Assembly: GCA_021234155.1 (NCBI GenBank)
Contig: JAJEKV010000028.1
Span: 6,085,637 to 6,149,636, forward strand
Direction: 5' to 3'
Source: Isoetes taiwanensis
Lineage: Eukaryota; Streptophyta; Lycopodiopsida; Isoetales; Isoetaceae
DNA: 64,000 nt
Shown here: one piece after another, positions 63,593 through 64,000 of the stretch
How the letters are laid out: every line of letters begins with the position of its first letter
Numbering within the stretch: the stretch's first letter is position 1
The notes under the pieces: generated by a model
Database searches by the model: none
What the model was told of the DNA's origin: nothing
The model's input: the letters and a program-made list of their open reading frames with translations, nothing else
Made by a program: the position numbers and the translations under genes

Positions 63593-63688
63593 ACAACCAT
63601 ATGCATAGACTCAGGAATAACAAAAAACATATAAAAAATAATAATGTGCTCTTTATTCTTTTCTTTTCTTTTAAGTATAACAATACTA

Positions 63689-63916
63689 TTATTCCATCTC
63701 GAACGGGAGAGGTCTATCATAGCGATAGTTGATGAATAACTCATCTCCAATGTTTATGCTGTTAATAGCACACACCATGATAAATCTGCCTTTTATATAT
63801 CTTGTAAACAAATATTCCTCCCCTCCTTGACACTCTGAAAATGCACAATTGCATCGCTCACGGTTGTCAATAGAACTGCTGATGAACATACAATATTCCC
63901 ATGAACCCCTGGCCAA
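63689..63916 (-). pseudogene. SET-domain-like C-terminal fragment
   Basis: 75 codons ending at a stop at 63,689. The last ~45 residues (CNCAF, GEEYLFTRYIKGRFIMVCA, then INIGDELFINYRYD) resemble the C-terminal half of a SET methyltransferase domain: a Cys-rich N-C-x-F position, an oxygen-turn-like strand, and a GDEL...NYRY ending like GEEL..DY. An upstream frame at about 63,960-63,918 (ELNFIDGWPG) may be the preceding part after a frameshift. The canonical NHSC is not clear. It could belong to a host gene or to material captured by the CACTA element. Confidence 0.4.
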
Positions 63917-64000
63917 CCATCAATAAAATTCAACTCCTTATCACATGCCCCCACAGCTATCGACGTGGCATTGGAATTCTCCTATGCCAAGCATATTTAG

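Overview
This is nuclear DNA from a land plant with a large, repeat-rich genome. The species cannot be fixed from sequence alone. The evidence is a plant-type PRP22 spliceosomal helicase with GT-AG introns, long AT-rich intergenic stretches, and a dense mix of LINEs, a CACTA transposon, a Ty3/gypsy chromovirus remnant and foldback elements. Real host genes are few: a multi-exon coiled-coil protein, PRP22 and a methyltransferase fragment (each present twice), plus one RING-finger membrane protein.

Layout. 0.4-1.0 kb: a diverged foldback element. 1.3-4.24 kb: minus-strand ORFs ending at the right terminus of a CACTA transposon, with palindromic subterminal repeats. 5.8-13.3 kb: a nearly complete minus-strand LINE (ORF1, endonuclease, RT, zf-RVT) interrupted by a ~780-bp retro-inserted segment with a perfect 10-bp target-site duplication. 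15.7-19.1 kb: a second, decayed minus-strand LINE. 18,589-35,655 and 35,658-52,679: two head-to-tail copies of one ~17-kb segment, separated by only 2 bp. Each carries, in order, the coiled-coil gene, PRP22, the C-terminal exons of a methyltransferase, a LINE relic and a 2.36-kb TIR element. 52.7-59 kb: sparse sequence with the RING gene on the minus strand. 59.1-64 kb: minus-strand CACTA TNP2 fragments and a SET-like fragment, with a Ty3/gypsy chromovirus deletion derivative (gag and integrase tail only) inserted in the TNP2 part.

The most important observation is the 17-kb duplication. The copies differ mostly by 1-4 base indels and clustered changes at homopolymers and CTG/CAG trinucleotides, not by the substitution-rich pattern of ageing duplicates. 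Disruption is complementary: copy A is readable through most of its length but noisy over its last ~3 kb, while copy B is noisy from its start and clean at its end. PRP22 is open through exon 1 only in A and through exon 2 only in B. This is what two contigs joined without merging a 17-kb overlap would look like. A real young tandem duplication is the alternative, and reads spanning 35,655 would decide.

Functionally, PRP22 (spliceosome release) is the only well-understood host gene. The others are described below with their uncertainties. Most of the remaining sequence is transposon-derived.
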